A stretch of 64,000 bases of DNA, from the NCBI GenBank assembly GCA_905479105.1, contig CAJQLE010000003.1, positions 124,001-188,000 on the forward strand, given 5' to 3'. The stretch comes from an uncultured Flavobacteriales bacterium. GTDB taxonomy: Bacteria > Bacteroidota > Bacteroidia > Flavobacteriales_G > Salibacteraceae. Positions 9,572 to 19,220 of the stretch are shown one piece after another (positions within the stretch are counted from its first letter, which is position 1; each line of letters starts with the position of its first letter). A program made the translations under genes and the position numbers. The notes under the pieces are model-generated. The model ran no database searches, was not told the DNA's origin, and was given only the letters and a program-made list of their open reading frames with translations.

Positions 9572-9898
9572 ATGATCAAGGTTAGCGATACTGCAAAAAA
9601 TCAGGTTTTGAAACTAAAGGCTGATGCTGAAGTTGAAATGGACGCTTTTATCCGTGTTGGAGTGAAAGGTGGAGGATGTTCAGGTTTGACGTATGTCATG
9701 GACTTTGATACTTCAGTCAAAGAGGATGATAAAGTGTTCGAAGACAAAGGAGTTAAGATCGTGGTAGACAAAAAAAGCTTTCTATACTTAATAGGCACAG
9801 AGCTTGATTTTTCAGGCGGTCTGAATGGGAAAGGATTTGCTTTTGTTAATCCCAACGCGAGCAGAACGTGCGGTTGTGGGGAGAGTTTTTCAATATAA
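9572..9898 (+). CDS. sufA: A-type Fe-S carrier protein (SufA/IscA/HesB family)
   Basis: This 108-residue protein has the three conserved cysteines of A-type carriers: one in GGGCSGL near residue 37 and two in the C-terminal CGCG motif ([10 protein letters not shown]). A-type proteins accept Fe-S clusters from the SufBCD scaffold and pass them to apo-enzymes in the cytoplasm. Length is normal for the family. It is the first gene of a plus-strand operon behind a strong promoter match and is followed 17 bases later by sufB. An ErpA-like target specificity cannot be excluded from sequence alone. Confidence 0.93.
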   Translation: MIKVSDTAKNQVLKLKADAEVEMDAFIRVGVKGGGCSGLTYVMDFDTSVKEDDKVFEDKGVKIVVDKKSFLYLIGTELDFSGGLNGKGFAFVNPNASRTCGCGESFSI

Positions 9899-9915
9899 AT
9901 TTCAAAGAAGAGAGA

Positions 9916-11364
9916 ATGGCTTATACAGAAGCAGAACTGGCCAAAGAGCTTAAAGACAAGAAATATGAATTCGGATTTGTTTCCAATTTCGAGTCAGATA
10001 AGGCTCCTATAGGGTTGAATGAGGACATCATTCGATTGATCTCGGCAAAGAAAAACGAGCCTGAATGGATGCTAGAATATCGACTGAAAGCATTCAAAGT
10101 TTGGCAAGAAATGACTGAGCCAACCTGGGCTCATGTGCATTATCCTAAAGTTGATTTTCAAGATATCTACTATTATTCAGCGCCTAAGACAAAGAAGAAA
10201 CTTAACAGTTTGGATGAACTGGATCCTGAGCTTAAGAGCATGTATGATAAGCTTGGTATTAGCACAGAAGAGCAAAAACGTTTGGAAGGAGTTGCTGTGG
10301 ATGTTGTTATTGACAGTGTAAGCGTTGAGACTTCTTTCAAGGAGAAATTAGGAGAGCTAGGAATCATTTTCTGCTCTTTCTCAGAGGCGGTTCAGAATCA
10401 TCCTGACCTAATAAAAAAATACTTAGGATCTGTTGTTCCTAACAATGACAATTTTTACGCAGCACTTAATTCAGCGGTATTTACAGATGGGTCATTTTGC
10501 TATATCCCAAAAGGTGTGCGATGCCCCATGGAGTTGAGCACATATTTCAGAATCAATGAGGCTCAAACGGGGCAGTTTGAAAGAACTCTCGTTGTGGCTG
10601 ATGCTGGAAGCTATGTGAGTTACTTGGAAGGCTGCACCGCTCCAATGCGTGATGAAAACCAATTGCATGCAGCTATTGTAGAATTAATCGCCTTGGATGA
10701 CGCTGAAATTAAGTACAGCACTGTTCAGAATTGGTATCCTGGAAATGCAGAAGGCAAAGGTGGGATCTACAACTTCGTTACAAAACGAGGTTTGTGTGAA
10801 GGCCGAAACTCAAAAATTAGCTGGACCCAAGTAGAAACAGGTTCCGCTATTACTTGGAAATATCCGAGTTGCATATTGAAAGGTGATAATTCAGTGGGGG
10901 AGTTTTACTCGGTTGCTGTAACCAACAATTACCAGCAGGCTGACACCGGTACTAAAATGATTCACATAGGAAGAAATACGAAAAGCACGATTATCTCAAA
11001 AGGTATTTCAGCAGGAAAAAGTAATAACAGCTATAGAGGGTTGGTGAAGGTTTTACCGAAAGCAACAAACGCTAGAAACTTTAGTCAATGTGATTCTCTT
11101 TTGATTGGCAGTGAATGCGGTGCACACACATTTCCATACATCGAAGCACAAAACAAAACAGCAAAAATTGAGCATGAGGCTACGACCTCAAAAATTGGTG
11201 AAGACCAAGTTTTTTATTGCTTGCAACGAGGAATTGACGAAGAGAAAGCAGTGAGTTTGATAGTCAATGGCTATGCTAAAGAAGTATTGAATAAACTTCC
11301 TATGGAGTTTGCCATTGAGGCCCAAAAGCTGTTGAGTATTTCCTTAGAAGGAAGTGTCGGATAA
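9916..11364 (+). CDS. sufB: Fe-S cluster assembly scaffold SufB
   Basis: 482 residues from the ATG at 9916, which has a purine-rich AAGAAGAGAG just upstream; an earlier in-frame start at 9868 would overlap sufA and is rejected. SufB is the core scaffold of the SufBC2D complex. Recognisable features are the beta-helix core and the conserved cysteine block [20 protein letters not shown] near residues 395-415, which includes the cluster-building cysteine region. The C-terminal helix [20 protein letters not shown] is typical of the family. It lies between sufA and sufC in the usual Bacteroidota order. Confidence 0.96.
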   Translation: MAYTEAELAKELKDKKYEFGFVSNFESDKAPIGLNEDIIRLISAKKNEPEWMLEYRLKAFKVWQEMTEPTWAHVHYPKVDFQDIYYYSAPKTKKKLNSLDELDPELKSMYDKLGISTEEQKRLEGVAVDVVIDSVSVETSFKEKLGELGIIFCSFSEAVQNHPDLIKKYLGSVVPNNDNFYAALNSAVFTDGSFCYIPKGVRCPMELSTYFRINEAQTGQFERTLVVADAGSYVSYLEGCTAPMRDENQLHAAIVELIALDDAEIKYSTVQNWYPGNAEGKGGIYNFVTKRGLCEGRNSKISWTQVETGSAITWKYPSCILKGDNSVGEFYSVAVTNNYQQADTGTKMIHIGRNTKSTIISKGISAGKSNNSYRGLVKVLPKATNARNFSQCDSLLIGSECGAHTFPYIEAQNKTAKIEHEATTSKIGEDQVFYCLQRGIDEEKAVSLIVNGYAKEVLNKLPMEFAIEAQKLLSISLEGSVG

Positions 11365-11412
11365 CCATAGTGCTCCATTTTAAATTTTTGAACAAGAAAA
11401 CAATAACTAATC

Positions 11413-12177
11413 ATGAGTGATTTTTTAAAGATAAAAGGACTGAAAGCTTCTATTGAAGGAAATCAAATCCTAAAAGGCATTGACCTGGAAATTAATCCTG
11501 GAGAAGTTCACGCTATTATGGGTCCTAATGGAAGCGGTAAAAGCACCTTGTCATCAGTGTTGGCAGGCCGAGAAGAGTATGTAGTTGATGGTGGTGAAGT
11601 TTCTTTTTTAGGCCATGATCTCTTAGATCTTGCACCAGAAGAACGAGCACGAGAAGGTCTTTTCTTGGCTTTTCAGTATCCTGTTGAGATTCCGGGCGTG
11701 AGCAATATCAATTTCCTTAAAGCAGCCATCAACGCTAAGAGAAAGCATCAAGGGTTAGAGGATATTTCCGCAAAAGACTTCATGATGATGGTGAAGGAAA
11801 AACAAGCATTGGTTGAGTTGAAACAGTCGCTTGCAAACAGATCTGTGAACGAAGGCTTTTCTGGCGGGGAGAAGAAAAGAAATGAAATATTCCAAATGGC
11901 TATGCTTGAGCCTAAGCTTGGTATTTTGGATGAAACAGATTCCGGTTTGGATATTGATGCGCTGCAGATTGTAGCCAATGGTGTAAATAAGTTAAAGAGA
12001 GAGGACAATGCTTTCATTGTTATCACGCACTACCAGCGCCTATTGAATTATGTTGTCCCTGATTTTGTTCATGTTTTATACAATGGACGTATCGTAAAGT
12101 CAGGAGACAAGTCCTTGGCCTTGGAGCTTGAATCTAAAGGATACGATTGGATTATAAACGAATTAGAGCCCGCATAA
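11413..12177 (+). CDS. sufC: SUF system ATPase SufC
   Basis: 254-residue ABC-type ATPase of the SufBCD complex. Walker A is GPNGSGKST (about residues 36-44), the ABC signature is the SufC-type FSGGEKKRNEI (about 150-160), Walker B is LGILDETDSGLD, and the switch histidine lies in VITHYQR. ATP-driven SufC dimerisation remodels SufB-SufD for cluster assembly. The start ATG is 48 bases after sufB. Length and motifs are complete, so the protein should be functional. Confidence 0.96.
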   Translation: MSDFLKIKGLKASIEGNQILKGIDLEINPGEVHAIMGPNGSGKSTLSSVLAGREEYVVDGGEVSFLGHDLLDLAPEERAREGLFLAFQYPVEIPGVSNINFLKAAINAKRKHQGLEDISAKDFMMMVKEKQALVELKQSLANRSVNEGFSGGEKKRNEIFQMAMLEPKLGILDETDSGLDIDALQIVANGVNKLKREDNAFIVITHYQRLLNYVVPDFVHVLYNGRIVKSGDKSLALELESKGYDWIINELEPA

Positions 12178-12230
12178 AGCATTGAGCAATTGAGAGAATT
12201 CACCAATTGCTATCGATTAGAAAAAGAGAA

Positions 12231-13487
12231 ATGTCAAAACAAGATTTTTTAAGCCAGTTTGATCAAATTGCCGCAATTCTTCCGTTGCAGGGAAAGGCAA
12301 GAGCAATTATTCATAATGGATTAGACTTTCCGACTATTCGAGATGAATATTGGAAGTATACCCGCACGGCCTCAATCACATATGGAATATTCAAGCAGAA
12401 TAATCCGGCTATTGAGTCTTTAGACGGGTACCTTATACCAGCTTTAGATGCTCATTTGGTTGTTTTTGTAAACGGAGAGTATAGCAAAGAGTTGTCAAAT
12501 AGTAACTTACCTCAGGGCATAAAAGTGGTGGCATTATCAGAAGCCAGTGCGTCAGATAAAGACGCAATGTGTGAGCACCTTGGGTTGCATATCAATAGCG
12601 AAAATCAGGCCTTTAATACTTTAAACACGAGCTATTTTAAAGATGTTGCTTTCGTGAAGGTTGAAGACAATGTTGAAGTAACTAAACCAATTCATGTACT
12701 CAGTATTTGCGCGGGAGATAACCAAGCTGTGAATATGCGCAACCTTGTTGTTTTGGGCGCTAACTCTAAAGCCAACGTCATCACTCAGTTTGAAGGGGAA
12801 GGTAATACGGACTCATTTACCAATGTGGTTTCTGAGGTGGTTGTTGGTGATGGAGCCAAAGGAGGGTTGTACATCATTCAAAATGAAGGAGAAACGACTT
12901 CACATATCAACTCTACTCAAGTATCTCAATCTAATAGCAGTCAATTTAGTGTCATTACAGTCACTAAATCAGGCAAGTTGGTTAGAAATAACCTGAACTA
13001 TTCAGTGAATGGTGAAGGCTGTGAAAGCAATATGTACGGAGTATATTTTACGCGAGATAATCAACACGTAGATAATCATACTTATGTGGATCATTTGCAA
13101 CCTAATTGCAATAGCAATGAGCTTTACAAAGGGGTGATGAATGATAAATCAACCGGAGTTTTCAATGGAAAAATCATGGTTCAAAGAGAGGCTCAAAAAA
13201 CAAATGCATTCCAAAGCAATCAAAACATTTTATTATCAGATACTGCCTCCATTTTCACAAAGCCTGAATTGGAAATCTATGCGGATGATGTGAAGTGCTC
13301 TCATGGCTGCACCGTTGGTCAGTTGGATGAAGAAGCCACTTTTTACCTTCAAAGCAGAGGGTTGAGTAAAGATGACGCGACCAAATTGTTGATTCAAGCA
13401 TTTGCATCTGATGTCATGGAGAAAGTTGAAATAGAAGCGCTTCGCGATTCTTTAGAGACGTTCATTCATAACCAATTTGCAGTTTAA
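12231..13487 (+). CDS. sufD: Fe-S cluster assembly protein SufD
   Basis: 418 residues from ATG 12231 (AAAAAGAGAA upstream); the open frame reaches back to 12207, but those extra residues look like leader. SufD pairs with SufB and contributes a histidine to the cluster site. The conserved C-terminal block KCSHGCTVGQLDEEATFYLQ (about residues 355-375) carries that histidine and is diagnostic. The stop codon TAA shares its last base with the ATG of sufS (TAATG), so the two are translationally coupled. The N-terminal third is less conserved, as usual for SufD. Confidence 0.94.
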   Translation: MSKQDFLSQFDQIAAILPLQGKARAIIHNGLDFPTIRDEYWKYTRTASITYGIFKQNNPAIESLDGYLIPALDAHLVVFVNGEYSKELSNSNLPQGIKVVALSEASASDKDAMCEHLGLHINSENQAFNTLNTSYFKDVAFVKVEDNVEVTKPIHVLSICAGDNQAVNMRNLVVLGANSKANVITQFEGEGNTDSFTNVVSEVVVGDGAKGGLYIIQNEGETTSHINSTQVSQSNSSQFSVITVTKSGKLVRNNLNYSVNGEGCESNMYGVYFTRDNQHVDNHTYVDHLQPNCNSNELYKGVMNDKSTGVFNGKIMVQREAQKTNAFQSNQNILLSDTASIFTKPELEIYADDVKCSHGCTVGQLDEEATFYLQSRGLSKDDATKLLIQAFASDVMEKVEIEALRDSLETFIHNQFAV

Positions 13488-14704
13488 TGCTTGACATTGA
13501 ATCCATAAGAAAGCAGTTCCCCATTCTTGAGCAGCAGGTGTATGGTAAGCCTCTAGTTTACTTTGATAATGCAGCATCATCGCAGAAACCATTGCGTGTA
13601 ATCAATGCTCTAACTAAATATTATTCAGAAGAACATGCTAACGTTCATCGCGGGGTGCATTTCTTGAGTCAACAAGCAACTGATAAATTTGAGGCGGTAA
13701 GAAAAAAGTCGCAGGCATTCATCAATGCTGAGCATGATCATGAGATTATTTTTACCAGAGGAGTTACTGAATCAATCAATCTTGTTGCCTCCAGCTTTGG
13801 TAAGGTTTTTATTGAAGAAGGTGATGAAGTGTTGATCTCCGCCATGGAGCATCACAGCAACATCGTTCCCTGGCAATTGATGTGCAACGATTGGGGCGCA
13901 GTATTGAAAGTGATTCCAGTCAATGATGAAGGGGAGTTGATCATGGAGGAGTTTGATCAGGTGCTTTCAGGTAAAACGAGAATTGTTGCCGTAAACCATG
14001 TGAGTAACACGCTCGGGACAATCAACCCTATTAAGGAAATCATTACTAAAGCACATAAAGTTGGTGCAGCAGTTTTGATTGATGGAGCTCAAAGCGGGCC
14101 TCATATAAAGGTTGATGTTCAGGATTTAGATTGTGATTTTTACTGTCTTTCTTCCCACAAAATGTATGGTCCAACTGGAATCGGAGTTTTGTATGGCAAG
14201 GAAGAATGGCTGGAGCAAATGCCTCCTTATCATGGTGGTGGTGAGATGATTGAAACTGTAACGTTTGAAGAGACAACCTACAATAGCCTTCCCTTTAAAT
14301 TTGAAGCTGGAACGCCCAACATTGCAGACACGATTGCTTTTGGCGAAGCACTTGGCTTTATAAGTGAGTTGGGAATTGAAGAAATTGCCCATTGGGAAAC
14401 GGAACTTCACAATTACGCTGTAGATAAGCTGATGGAGATTGAAGGAATGCGTTTTGTTGGCACCGCCAGGGAAAAAGCTGGTGTGATTTCTTTTCTTGTA
14501 GGAGATATGCATCCTTATGATTTAGGAACTATTTTGGATCAGCAAGGGATTGCCGTGCGAACTGGCCACCATTGTACTCAACCACTCATGGATCGCTATA
14601 AAATTCCTGGCACTGTCAGAGCCTCATTTGCGGTTTACAATACCAAGGCGGAGGTAGATGCTTTTGTTGAGGGTCTGAAGAAGGCTGTTAAAATGTTATC
14701 CTAA
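13487..14704 (+). CDS. sufS: SufS-type cysteine desulfurase
   Basis: 405-residue PLP enzyme, group II cysteine desulfurase, which removes sulfur from L-cysteine for cluster assembly. The PLP lysine is in SSHKMYGPTG (about residue 225) and the persulfide cysteine in RTGHHCTQPLMDRY (about residue 362), both at the expected spacing. The N-terminus (FPILEQQVYGKPLVYFDNAASSQKP) is characteristic of SufS. It starts inside the sufD stop codon. No sufE or sufU sulfur acceptor gene follows: the next gene, after 46 bases, is radA, so an acceptor must be encoded elsewhere. Confidence 0.95.
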   Translation: MLDIESIRKQFPILEQQVYGKPLVYFDNAASSQKPLRVINALTKYYSEEHANVHRGVHFLSQQATDKFEAVRKKSQAFINAEHDHEIIFTRGVTESINLVASSFGKVFIEEGDEVLISAMEHHSNIVPWQLMCNDWGAVLKVIPVNDEGELIMEEFDQVLSGKTRIVAVNHVSNTLGTINPIKEIITKAHKVGAAVLIDGAQSGPHIKVDVQDLDCDFYCLSSHKMYGPTGIGVLYGKEEWLEQMPPYHGGGEMIETVTFEETTYNSLPFKFEAGTPNIADTIAFGEALGFISELGIEEIAHWETELHNYAVDKLMEIEGMRFVGTAREKAGVISFLVGDMHPYDLGTILDQQGIAVRTGHHCTQPLMDRYKIPGTVRASFAVYNTKAEVDAFVEGLKKAVKMLS

Positions 14705-14750
14705 AAAAGCATTTATTTTCTTCAAATCAACGCATATTCGTGGTTGACTT

Positions 14751-16118
14751 ATGGCCAAAACTAAATCAGCTTTCGTTTGCCAAAATTGTGGCTCAAACTA
14801 TCCTAAATGGACAGGCAAGTGCAGTGCTTGTGGTGAGTGGAATACCTTGATTGAAGAAATCATTCACAAAGAATCAAAGAGTGGTTTGCGCAGGAAATAT
14901 TCCGACAACCTCTCTAAGAAGCCAGTTCCGATTACAAAGGTTAGCGCTGATGTAGCAGAGAGAATTGCTATTCCTGATTCTGAATTGAGTCGAGTGCTCG
15001 GTGGAGGGATTGTGCCAGGAAGCGTAATGTTGATTGGTGGAGATCCGGGAATCGGAAAATCAACCTTGCTTTTACAACTTGGGTTGAATTTTCAATCGGC
15101 TAAAATCTTGTATGTTTCTGGAGAGGAAAGCGCTAATCAAATAAAGATGCGCGCTGAGCGTATCGGCAATTTGCACGATAATTTGCTCTTGCTCACCGAT
15201 ACTTCTCTCGAGCGAGTTATGGAGCGAATTGATGAATCTGAGCCGGATTTGGTAATTATAGACTCTATTCAAACCATGCAGAGCCCAGAAATTGACTCTG
15301 TGCCGGGTTCAGTAGCTCAAATCAGAGAATGCACTGGGGAATTAATTCAGTTTGCAAAGGAGTCAAATACACCCGTTATTCTCATTGGGCACATTACCAA
15401 AGAAGGCAACATTGCTGGCCCTAAAGTGATGGAACACATGGTTGATGTGGTGCTTCAGTTTGAAGGTGATCGTCAGCATTTGTATCGTTTATTGCGAAGT
15501 TCTAAGAACCGTTTTGGTTCTACCAACGAGCTAGGTATTTATGAAATGCAAGGAAGCGGTTTGAAAGAAGTAGATAATCCATCACAAGTCTTGCTTTCTC
15601 AGCGAGATGAAGGATTAAGTGGTTCAGCTATTGCGGCAAGTATGGAAGGCGCGAGACCTATGATGATAGAAGTGCAAGCCTTGGTGAGCACAGCGGCATA
15701 CGGAACGCCACAACGCACAACTACTGGATTTGACCAACGCAGGCTGCATATGCTTCTGGCTGTTTTGGAAAAGAGATGTGGGTTCGCTATCGGCAAGTTT
15801 GATGTGTTTTTAAATATGGCTGGAGGCATCCGAGTGGATGATCCCGCGATTGACTTGGCTGTAATTTGTGCAGCACTATCTAGCTCAGAAGACTACCCAA
15901 TTCCAGGTCAAACATGTTTTGCCGGTGAAGTTGGATTGAGTGGCGAGATTAGACCAGTAACCCGAATCGAACAGCGAATTCGTGAGGCGGAAAAACTCGG
16001 GTTTGAAGAAATCTATATTTCTGGTTACGGATTGAAAGGGCTAGACTTAAAAAGCTTTGGAATAAAGATTCGGCAAGTGAAGAGAGTGGATGAAGTATTT
16101 CAAGGTTTATTCGGATAA
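14751..16118 (+). CDS. radA: DNA repair/recombination protein RadA (Sms)
   Basis: 455 residues. The N-terminal zinc finger has CxxC pairs (CQNCGSNYPKWTGKCSACGEW), the RecA-like core has Walker A GGDPGIGKST (about residue 95), the RadA-specific KNRFGSTNELG motif is near residue 250, and a Lon-like domain (about 290-450) follows. RadA is a hexameric ATPase/helicase that promotes branch migration during homologous recombination. It stands 46 bases after sufS on the same strand and may be read through from the suf operon. Its 3' end overlaps the opposite-strand glycosyltransferase gene by 12 bases. Confidence 0.95.
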   Translation: MAKTKSAFVCQNCGSNYPKWTGKCSACGEWNTLIEEIIHKESKSGLRRKYSDNLSKKPVPITKVSADVAERIAIPDSELSRVLGGGIVPGSVMLIGGDPGIGKSTLLLQLGLNFQSAKILYVSGEESANQIKMRAERIGNLHDNLLLLTDTSLERVMERIDESEPDLVIIDSIQTMQSPEIDSVPGSVAQIRECTGELIQFAKESNTPVILIGHITKEGNIAGPKVMEHMVDVVLQFEGDRQHLYRLLRSSKNRFGSTNELGIYEMQGSGLKEVDNPSQVLLSQRDEGLSGSAIAASMEGARPMMIEVQALVSTAAYGTPQRTTTGFDQRRLHMLLAVLEKRCGFAIGKFDVFLNMAGGIRVDDPAIDLAVICAALSSSEDYPIPGQTCFAGEVGLSGEIRPVTRIEQRIREAEKLGFEEIYISGYGLKGLDLKSFGIKIRQVKRVDEVFQGLFG

Positions 16119-17654
16119 GCCCTCAACTTCTGGCTTCCACCACTTGCTATGCCCCACTTTGTATATTCCTAGCTCATGATGATAGCCGATAGTGTCTGTA
16201 ATGTGGTATTTTAAAAAGGTGACACTGTAAAACGAGGTGTCTAATACTAAGGCATAGTCAACGCCATTGTCAATCAATGGATCAAGATCCTCTTCATTAT
16301 AAAGGCCCGAAAGCTTGGTGTAGCCAGCACGATTCAAAAAGAAAAGACTGATGTTGCTGCTTTCATCTTGTGGGACAACAAACTTGGAAGACTTTGGAAT
16401 GTTGTTATCTTCTAAAAACACTTCAATGTCATAGAGGCTTTCAGATAAATCAAGGTCATAGAACCAGCCTTGATAGCTCGATTGAGATTTTTCAACGGCT
16501 GCATTGCTTGTTTGCCATGAAACTATTGCAAGGATTAGTATGCTAATATATTTGATCCGATCATCTTTTAATCTTGTTTCCAATGATTTTAAGGCTTGAA
16601 CGATAAAACCTAAAATCAAGAAAAAGAAAGGAATGAAGTAATAGTCATGATCTTCTAAATTGATGAAGAAAAGCAAACCATATGTTATGCTTCCCAAAAG
16701 CAGAAACAGGTTGGTTAATACGATTTCTTTCTTAGCCGATTTAATAAGGAGAAGAACCATAATAACGGCTGATATAGTCACTCCTGCGAACCATTTTGTG
16801 AAAATAATCGGCAACCAAAATTCAATGATCCTTGTCCAAATTCGTGAGATGGCCTCACCATCAAGTTGCCAAATAGGTCTAATGGATGTAGCAAAATAAG
16901 GTGTTTGATGCAATTCGTTGTACCAAGAAATATATTGATACCAAACGATTATGGGGATGAGGGTTATCAATAGAAACAGAAGCACTTTGAAAAGGCTTTT
17001 TAGATTTTTTTCATGAAGTGCTTTGGTGAAAACGCATGCTCCGATCAAAGCGAATAAGGGCAGTAACATTGATATTTTAGTCAATCCAGCCATGATGAAT
17101 GCCACGCTGGAAAAAATTAAATATCCGTTCGAAGGAGACTTGTGATACTTGACCAACAGACTTGATCCAATGAGAGCCATTCCAAAAGCTGCAGCATCGG
17201 GTAATGTGCTAACAGTATAATTCATAAAAGTTGGCGAACATAAAAAGAGAAACATTGAAATGATGGCAAATAGCTTATTCTCAAAATACATAATCAAGCC
17301 ATCAAGCATCGCTAAAAGGCCTATGATAAGAGGTAAGAAAAGAATAAACCGAAGAATAACAGGATTATACCCAACGACACTGTAAGCCTTTCCAGCTAGA
17401 AAGTAGAATAGAGGAAACTCACCTCCTGCACTGCCATCATCTCCAAATTGATTGAAAATCTTCGGTTTGAAAATGCTGTTTCCTTCTTCATCAAATATTC
17501 TTGCCATTGATGCGCCATCGGATTGGCGCCATTGGTGAATCCCTTGTGGAGGCTGAGTAATGGTCTGGTCTAACCCTAAATCCAAGAAGAAATAACCAAA
17601 AGCAATCAGAAATAGTAAGTGGTAAACGATTTTGTGCCTGATCAACTTTTGCAT
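16107..17654 (-). CDS. multi-membrane-spanning glycosyltransferase (GT39/ArnT-like)
   Basis: 515 residues with about ten to twelve predicted membrane segments and a short soluble C-terminal tail. The first periplasmic loop holds an HQWRQSDGASMARIF segment, typical of GT-C fold enzymes of the dolichyl-phosphate-mannose/ArnT class, where acidic residues in this loop act in catalysis. Such enzymes use a polyprenyl-linked sugar donor on the outer face of the inner membrane. The divergently oriented neighbour at 17720 encodes a DPM/DPG-synthase-like enzyme that could make exactly such a donor. Substrate unknown. Confidence 0.75.
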   Translation of the reverse strand: MQKLIRHKIVYHLLFLIAFGYFFLDLGLDQTITQPPQGIHQWRQSDGASMARIFDEEGNSIFKPKIFNQFGDDGSAGGEFPLFYFLAGKAYSVVGYNPVILRFILFLPLIIGLLAMLDGLIMYFENKLFAIISMFLFLCSPTFMNYTVSTLPDAAAFGMALIGSSLLVKYHKSPSNGYLIFSSVAFIMAGLTKISMLLPLFALIGACVFTKALHEKNLKSLFKVLLFLLITLIPIIVWYQYISWYNELHQTPYFATSIRPIWQLDGEAISRIWTRIIEFWLPIIFTKWFAGVTISAVIMVLLLIKSAKKEIVLTNLFLLLGSITYGLLFFINLEDHDYYFIPFFFLILGFIVQALKSLETRLKDDRIKYISILILAIVSWQTSNAAVEKSQSSYQGWFYDLDLSESLYDIEVFLEDNNIPKSSKFVVPQDESSNISLFFLNRAGYTKLSGLYNEEDLDPLIDNGVDYALVLDTSFYSVTFLKYHITDTIGYHHELGIYKVGHSKWWKPEVEGLSE

Positions 17655-17704
17655 CTGTGATCGAAATTAGCTTTTATTTCAGCACGTCAATTTAATTACC
17701 CACT

Positions 17705-17712
17705 TACATTTG
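17705..17712 (+). promoter_or_regulatory. -7 promoter element before the GT2 gene
   Basis: TACATTTG matches TAnnTTTG and ends only 7 bases before the ATG at 17720. If used, the transcript would be leaderless or nearly so. No clear -33 element is visible. Confidence 0.35.
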
Positions 17713-17719
17713 TCGCTTT

Positions 17720-18412
17720 ATGACGAGCCAACAAATTGATCTAGTATTACCCGTTTACAACCCTCAGAAGGGATGGCTAGAATACGTCCAAAAAAAACGG
17801 AAGGCCCTTTCAATAGCTTGTGGTAAGACGGTCAGATTAATTATTGTTGACGATGGGTCAACTGAAATGTTAGAAGCTCAAAAAATTCAAACAAGCCCTG
17901 ATATTGAGCTCGTAAGGTTCCCTAGAAATCAAGGGAAAGGCGCAGCTCTAAGGCGTGGCTTTGAAAAAGCCAACGCACCAATTGTGTTGTTTACAGATAT
18001 TGATTTCCCCTATGAAATTGCCAGTATGGTGCAAGTCGCACATTCGATAGAAAATGGCGCTGATGTGAGTTTGGGATATCGTGAGGATGATTATTACGCC
18101 CGCGTGCCTTGGTTTCGGAAACTATTATCCGAATCGTTTCGCTTCGTGTTAAAAACCATTCTTCGTTTTCCCATAACAGATACTCAGTGTGGACTTAAAG
18201 GAATGAGCCAACGGGGAAAGTCCATTTTCCTTCAAACGAAGATTAAAAGATTCTTGGTTGATATGGAATTCATTAAACGGGCTGTAAAATCTAAAGAAGT
18301 GAAGATTGAGCCAGTAATAGTTCAACTTAGAGAAGACGTGCTTTTCAGTAAAATGGGGATTCGAGTAATTGCAGGTGAATTGGTGAACTTTATACGGGTC
18401 TTCTTTGTCTAA
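17720..18412 (+). CDS. family 2 glycosyltransferase, polyprenyl-phosphate hexose synthase-like
   Basis: 230-residue cytoplasmic GT-A enzyme. The N-terminus VLPVYNPQKGW, then IIVDDGSTEM, the NQGKGAALRRGF segment and the metal-binding LFTDIDFPYE motif follow the order seen in dolichyl/polyprenyl-phosphate beta-glucosyl- and mannosyltransferases. A later TDTQCGLKGM block is also typical. It lacks C-terminal membrane segments. It probably loads a sugar onto undecaprenyl phosphate for the membrane GT-C enzymes nearby (16107-17654 and 20871-22265); that link is inference from neighbourhood. Confidence 0.8.
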   Translation: MTSQQIDLVLPVYNPQKGWLEYVQKKRKALSIACGKTVRLIIVDDGSTEMLEAQKIQTSPDIELVRFPRNQGKGAALRRGFEKANAPIVLFTDIDFPYEIASMVQVAHSIENGADVSLGYREDDYYARVPWFRKLLSESFRFVLKTILRFPITDTQCGLKGMSQRGKSIFLQTKIKRFLVDMEFIKRAVKSKEVKIEPVIVQLREDVLFSKMGIRVIAGELVNFIRVFFV

Positions 18413-18468
18413 TCTGAAGTTGATTCAATTATCAATTATTACGCGAGACTATTTATTAATAAGAACCT

Positions 18469-18642
18469 ATGTTCGGACTATTTAAAGGAAAATCAGAGCT
18501 AGAAAAGCTCAATATCAAATACAAAGCGTTGCTCTCTGAAGCGCATAGACTTTCAACCATTGATCGACAGTTGAGCGATAAGAAAGTCAGTGAGGCCAAT
18601 GATGTTTTGGGGAAAATTGAGCAATTGAAGAAGAGTGAGTAG
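18469..18642 (+). CDS. small Lacal_2735-family protein (57 aa)
   Basis: Short gene starting MFGLFKGKSELEKLNIKYK and ending LGKIEQLKKSE. It is charged, helical and without cysteines. The start MFGLFK...SELEKL and the ...AHRLST...D.K..EA pattern match the small Lacal_2735-type family widespread in Flavobacteriia, whose role is unknown. It follows the GT2 gene after 56 bases on the same strand. Confidence 0.8.
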   Translation: MFGLFKGKSELEKLNIKYKALLSEAHRLSTIDRQLSDKKVSEANDVLGKIEQLKKSE

Positions 18643-18762
18643 ATTGCACTAGCCATTTTTTTGTTTGGTCATGAAGTACTCGAAGTAGATATTTATTCCT
18701 CTAATTATTCATTGGATTGTCAGTTGAATTCATAATATTTGGTGCAACCTACTAAACAATCT

Positions 18763-19164
18763 ATGAAAAAATTACTCGCAGCTGCTTTTCTGATTTTGGC
18801 TTTAAGTACTTTAAAAGCACAATCTTTTAAGAGTGGTGAAAACACTAAATGCGAAGTACAAGTTGCCTTTGCAATCTCAGAGGGTGATGGTTTCGGTGAA
18901 TATTCTATAACGCGATTGGTTCCTTTGCAGCCAGGAGATGTCCACAGTTTTAGAAATGAGGAATTCGCGAGCAGACAGATTTACAGCAAAGTTGAATGGG
19001 ACGAAATGTTCATTGTTCGTTTTGAGCCAACAGGAATCACCCACTTTTTAGATGCTACAGTTCCCAATGGTTATGAAACTTATTTGAATGGAGGTTGTGC
19101 ACTTACACAGAAAACATTCTTCAGCCGTGATGGCGAATTTATAATTGACGCTTCGTCCAATTAG
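18763..19164 (+). CDS. small secreted protein of unknown function (133 aa)
   Basis: The start ATG at 18763 is chosen because it opens into a clean signal peptide (MKKLLAAAFLILALSTLKAQS, cleavage after KAQ); the frame extends 8 codons further upstream. The mature part is about 110 residues with two cysteines (GENTKCEVQ and NGGCALTQ) that may form a disulfide, and is otherwise beta-rich in appearance. I do not recognise the family. It ends shortly before a strong terminator that also serves the opposite gene. Confidence 0.75.
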   Translation: MKKLLAAAFLILALSTLKAQSFKSGENTKCEVQVAFAISEGDGFGEYSITRLVPLQPGDVHSFRNEEFASRQIYSKVEWDEMFIVRFEPTGITHFLDATVPNGYETYLNGGCALTQKTFFSRDGEFIIDASSN

Positions 19165-19181
19165 AATAGATAAATCAAAAT

Positions 19182-19215
19182 AAAAAAAGGCGATCCATTT
19201 GGATCGCCTTTTTTG
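19182..19215. terminator. bidirectional intrinsic terminator
   Basis: Stem GGCGATCC / GGATCGCC (19189-19196 and 19201-19208) with a 4-base loop, preceded by an A-run and followed by a T-run, so it works for both the 18763 gene and the convergent carboxylase gene. Confidence 0.88.
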
Positions 19216-19220
19216 TTGTT

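Noticed and set aside
14126-14512. 128-codon minus-strand frame inside sufS
   Set aside because: sufS has all catalytic motifs on the plus strand; this is a shadow frame.
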